Shown here: piece after piece, positions 5,991 to 7,218 of the stretch
Position numbering within the stretch: position 1 is the stretch's first letter
Layout of the letters: every line of letters begins with the position of its first letter
Assembly (NCBI GenBank): GCA_937894185.1
Contig: CALCSA010000174.1
Location: forward strand, 1-7,218
Direction of reading: 5' to 3'
DNA: 7,218 nucleotides
DNA from: an uncultured Clostridia bacterium
GTDB lineage: Bacteria; Bacillota; Clostridia; Oscillospirales; Ruminococcaceae
Notes under the pieces: model-generated
Databases searched by the model: none
What the model was told of the DNA's origin: nothing
What the model saw: only the letters and a program-made list of their open reading frames with translations
Made by a program: the position numbers and the translations under genes

Positions 5991-6197
5991 GGTTGGAAGC
6001 AAACAGGAAGCTAAATTTCAAATAAAATCTTGCGCGATCTGCTGCCCCGGCAGCGATCCGGAATACCTTCTCAGCGTCAGGGGTGCACAGCTTTACTCAG
6101 CCTGTGAGCCGTGATGATCAATCAGATAGCCAGTTGATTACAGGTAAAAGGACCTCCGGAAAATCTAAAGCAGGTTTTCAGGAGGCCTTTTCATTTT
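5991..6197 (+). ncRNA. Candidate structured small RNA, about 200 nt, family unknown
   Basis: This segment behaves like a free-standing RNA gene. It has a good promoter just upstream, a terminator at its end and no believable protein in between. A TTG frame of 25 codons from 6030 lacks a ribosome binding site at usable distance. After an A-rich leader of about 45 nt come four hairpins in a row. They are GATC-T-GCTGC/GCAGC-GATC at 6036-6058, GGTGCACAG/CTGTGAGCC at 6082-6110 with one G-A mismatch, GATCAAT/GTTGATT at 6116-6139 with two G-U pairs, and the terminator. I compared it by eye with the hallmark motifs of tmRNA, SRP RNA, RNase P, the T-box and the common riboswitches and saw no match. 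I cannot exclude a divergent 6S RNA, although the ends do not form the long closing helix expected of 6S. Function unknown. Confidence 0.45.
6146..6197 (+). terminator. Intrinsic terminator of the candidate RNA
   Basis: AAAAGG and CCTCC (6146-6151 and 6153-6157) pair with GGAGG and CCTTTT (6181-6185 and 6186-6191), with a single bulged A at 6152. An inner GAAAA/TTTTC stem continues at 6159-6163 and 6175-6179. The 3' side reads CCTTTTCATTTT, an acceptable U-rich tail. The minus strand reads into CCTTTTACC, so weak termination in the other direction is possible. Confidence 0.85.
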
Positions 6198-6470
6198 ACA
6201 TCTTGTTGCAGAAACAAGCCCGGCACAATGGGTAAGTTGCATCTGAAAGGTTGGCAGATGCGTTTCAGATCAGCGGGGAAATCCATCGGAAGCAGGCAGA
6301 GATATTCTGACGGACAGGGGGCTACTTACAGGGAGTATTCCCGGCGGTGGTGAAAAACACCCCACTGTGCAGAAAAAATGCGCACCTCATCGGATGTAAA
6401 ATGCACTATCCGCATCCGGTTCAAAGCTGGTGGTTGGAGTGCAGGGGGGGAAGCCGCCCTGCTAAGGGCA
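6198..6470. other. Intergenic stretch with overlapping alternative hairpins
   Basis: I see no protein gene here. The main structure is at 6239-6270, where GCATCTG (6239-6245) can pair with CAGATGC (6255-6261), or ATCTGAAA (6241-6248) with TTTCAGAT (6263-6270). The two pairings exclude one another. A GCAGGG/CCCTGC stem lies at 6441-6446 and 6457-6462. The frames crossing 6347-6596 depend on reading the complement of the tRNA and are artefacts. Confidence 0.4.
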
Positions 6471-6505
6471 AACAAAATGCGCTCTCAGCACAAAGCCAAG
6501 AGCGC
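6471..6505 (-). terminator. Intrinsic terminator of the tRNA-Pro transcript
   Basis: On the minus strand GCGCTCT (6505-6499) pairs with AGAGCGC (6485-6479) across a 13-nt loop and is followed by ATTTTGTTTG, a U-rich tail. It lies about 25 nt past the encoded CCA of the tRNA. A small CCAGC/GCTGG hairpin at 6515-6529 sits between the two. Confidence 0.82.
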
Positions 6506-6530
6506 CAGTTATGTCCAGCCCAAAGCTGGT

Positions 6531-6607
6531 TGGTCGAGGCGACAGGACTCGAACCTGCGGCTTCTACGTCCCGAACGTAGCACTCTACCAAACTGAGCTA
6601 CGCCTCG
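6531..6607 (-). tRNA. tRNA-Pro with anticodon CGG, CCA encoded
   Basis: Read from 6607 down to 6531, this is a complete 77-nt cloverleaf. The acceptor stem is CGAGGCG/CGCCTCG with discriminator A and an encoded CCA. The D arm is GCTC/GAGT around AGTTTGGTA. The anticodon arm is CTACG/CGTAG around the loop TTCGGGA, which puts CGG at positions 34-36, so it reads CCG proline codons. The T arm is GCAGG/CCTGT around TTCGAGT, with one G-U pair. The 5'-terminal C is usual for bacterial tRNA-Pro. It has its own promoter and terminator and runs opposite to its neighbours. Two small frames on the other strand give RQDSNLR- and GLEPA-like peptides, a familiar artefact of tRNA complements. Confidence 0.98.
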
Positions 6608-6618
6608 ACAGCCTTTAC

Positions 6619-6648
6619 AATGTAACACAAAGGGGCTGTCTTTGTCAA
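6619..6648 (-). promoter_or_regulatory. Promoter of tRNA-Pro
   Basis: On the minus strand a perfect TTGACA (6648-6643) is followed by an 18-bp spacer and TACATT (6624-6619, four of six bases). The start would be near 6612, only about five bases ahead of the mature tRNA 5' end at 6607. An imperfect palindrome, CCTAAG/CTTAGG at 6652-6657 and 6665-6670, lies just upstream. Confidence 0.75.
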
Positions 6649-6670
6649 TATCCTAAGGGGATTTCTTAGG

Positions 6671-6780
6671 GCTAAAATGAAAAGCATCCCGCTTTTAGAT
6701 CACTCTCGTTGCTTCCAACTTTGGCAAAAAGAACATCTTTAATATTTATAAACAATTTTGTTTCAAATTGAGGAATCAAA
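6671..6780. other. AT-rich divergent intergenic region
   Basis: No gene is seen between the tRNA promoter and the transporter promoter. An AAAAGC/GCTTTT hairpin with a 5-nt loop is at 6680-6696; on the minus strand it is followed by CATTTT and might be a weak terminator. A CAATTT/AAATTG inverted repeat is at 6753-6758 and 6765-6770, and CAAATTG occurs twice in direct order, at 6764-6770 and 6777-6783. Confidence 0.35.
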
Positions 6781-6809
6781 TTGCCATAAACATCAAAAGG
6801 TGATATACT
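6781..6809 (+). promoter_or_regulatory. Promoter of the OpuCA-like transporter operon
   Basis: TTGCCA at 6781-6786 (five of six bases), a 17-bp spacer and TATACT at 6804-6809 (five of six) give a good sigma-A promoter with a predicted start near 6816. The -35 lies inside the left copy of a direct repeat, and the start lies inside the right copy. Confidence 0.7.
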
Positions 6810-6825
6810 TGCCATAATAATCAAA
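6781..6825 (+). repeat. Near-perfect 17-bp direct repeat over the promoter
   Basis: TTGCCATAAACATCAAA at 6781-6797 and TTGCCATAATAATCAAA at 6809-6825 agree at 15 of 17 positions and are 28 bp apart start to start. One copy covers the -35 box and the other the predicted transcription start. That placement is typical of repressor half-sites, but a simple duplication of the promoter segment is also possible. Confidence 0.7.
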
Positions 6826-6840
6826 CAAGGGAGGAATGAA

Positions 6841-7218
6841 ATGGTTACTTTCGACAATGTAACGAAATCGTTTTCCAGCCACACCGTTATTTCCGATCTA
6901 AGCCTTGAGATTCCACGGGGCCAATTTACCGTACTGATAGGACCCAGTGGCTGCGGAAAAACAACATCACTTAAAATGATCAACCGCCTGATAGACCCCA
7001 CCAAGGGCAGCATCTTTGTAGATGGTCAGGACATCACCAAGGTCAGCCCGGTGGATTTGCGCCGCCAGATCGGCTACGTCATCCAACAAATAGGCCTGTT
7101 CCCCAATATGACCATCGAGCAGAATATTGAAGTGGTGCCCCGGCTGCTCAAGTGGCCCAAGGAAAAGCGCCACCAGCGGACCCGGGAACTGCTGGAGATG
7201 GTGGGGATGGACCCCAAG
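6841..7218 (+). CDS. opuCA: OpuCA/ProV-type ABC transporter ATPase (5' part)
   Basis: This is the nucleotide-binding subunit of an ABC importer for compatible solutes or related quaternary amines, such as glycine betaine, carnitine or choline. It would energise uptake at the inner face of the membrane. Only the first 126 residues are present; the frame is open to the right edge. The Walker A motif GPSGCGKTT is at 34-42. The Q-loop region YVIQQIGLFPNMT at 79-91 and the following NIEVVPRLLKWPKEKR closely follow OpuCA of the osmoprotectant (OpuC/Otc) family. The signature motif, Walker B and any C-terminal CBS domains lie outside the window. The ATG at 6841 follows AAGGGAGGA at 6827-6835; an ATG at 6836 is out of frame. 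The substrate cannot be read from an ATPase, so the gene symbol indicates a family assignment. Confidence 0.88.
   Translation, partial: MVTFDNVTKSFSSHTVISDLSLEIPRGQFTVLIGPSGCGKTTSLKMINRLIDPTKGSIFVDGQDITKVSPVDLRRQIGYVIQQIGLFPNMTIEQNIEVVPRLLKWPKEKRHQRTRELLEMVGMDPK

Noticed and set aside
6146..6191. T-box leader or other riboswitch attached to the terminator
   Set aside because: The T-box GGTGGNACC-type motif and the core motifs of common riboswitches are missing, and no gene follows on the same strand within reach.
6420..6480. Second, degenerate tRNA next to tRNA-Pro on the minus strand
   Set aside because: There is a CCACCA-like end, but no T-loop, anticodon arm or acceptor pairing can be built.
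6347..6596. Plus-strand frames of 77 and 72 codons ending in GLEPAASTSRT and RQDSNLR-type peptides
   Set aside because: Their C-terminal parts are the complement of tRNA-Pro, a recurrent false gene call. The rest is non-coding terminator sequence.

Overview
The window is about 7.2 kb of bacterial chromosome with a Gram-positive character, most likely a Clostridia member with moderate-to-high GC. An Oscillospirales-type gut Firmicute is my inference, not something the sequence proves. The grounds are the gene order hrcA-grpE-dnaK-dnaJ behind a CIRCE operator, purine-rich AGGAGG-type ribosome binding sites, and a DnaK lacking the roughly 24-residue N-terminal insertion found in Gram-negative DnaK proteins. 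The coding DNA is GC-rich, while the intergenic stretches at about 5765-5990 and 6671-6840 are clearly AT-rich.

Layout. Positions 1-510 hold no convincing gene. They contain a chain of GC-rich inverted repeats (181-302), a perfect 36-bp direct repeat (319-354 and 401-436), two weak overlapping open frames at the left edge, and a good sigma-A-type promoter firing leftward (517-545). Positions 646-705 hold the heat-shock promoter with CIRCE over its start site. Positions 761-5712 are the four-gene chaperone operon, closed by a strong terminator. Positions 5765-6530 are about 765 bp without a credible protein gene. In this stretch a promoter (5957-5985), four successive hairpins and a terminator (ending about 6197) look like a free-standing RNA gene of about 200 nt that I cannot assign to a known family. 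A leftward tRNA-Pro(CGG) with its own promoter and terminator lies at 6471-6648. From 6781 to the right edge are a promoter, a near-perfect direct repeat and the 5' part of an OpuCA-type ABC transporter ATPase gene.

How the genes work together. HrcA represses the operon by binding CIRCE, and in the known systems its activity depends on GroEL. DnaK, its co-chaperone DnaJ and its nucleotide exchange factor GrpE form the Hsp70 folding cycle. The operon is not evenly packed: hrcA-grpE is separated by 24 nt, grpE-dnaK by 68 nt with a small hairpin, and dnaK-dnaJ by 267 nt with a 13-bp hairpin just after dnaK. This suggests dnaJ output may be set separately. The OpuCA-like ATPase would power uptake of a compatible solute such as glycine betaine, but only its first 126 codons are present.

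The core genes are ordinary. The items most worth checking are the unassigned RNA gene at 5991-6197, the repeat-rich leftward-transcribed block at 1-545, the direct repeat in the opuCA-like promoter and the unusual dnaK-dnaJ gap.
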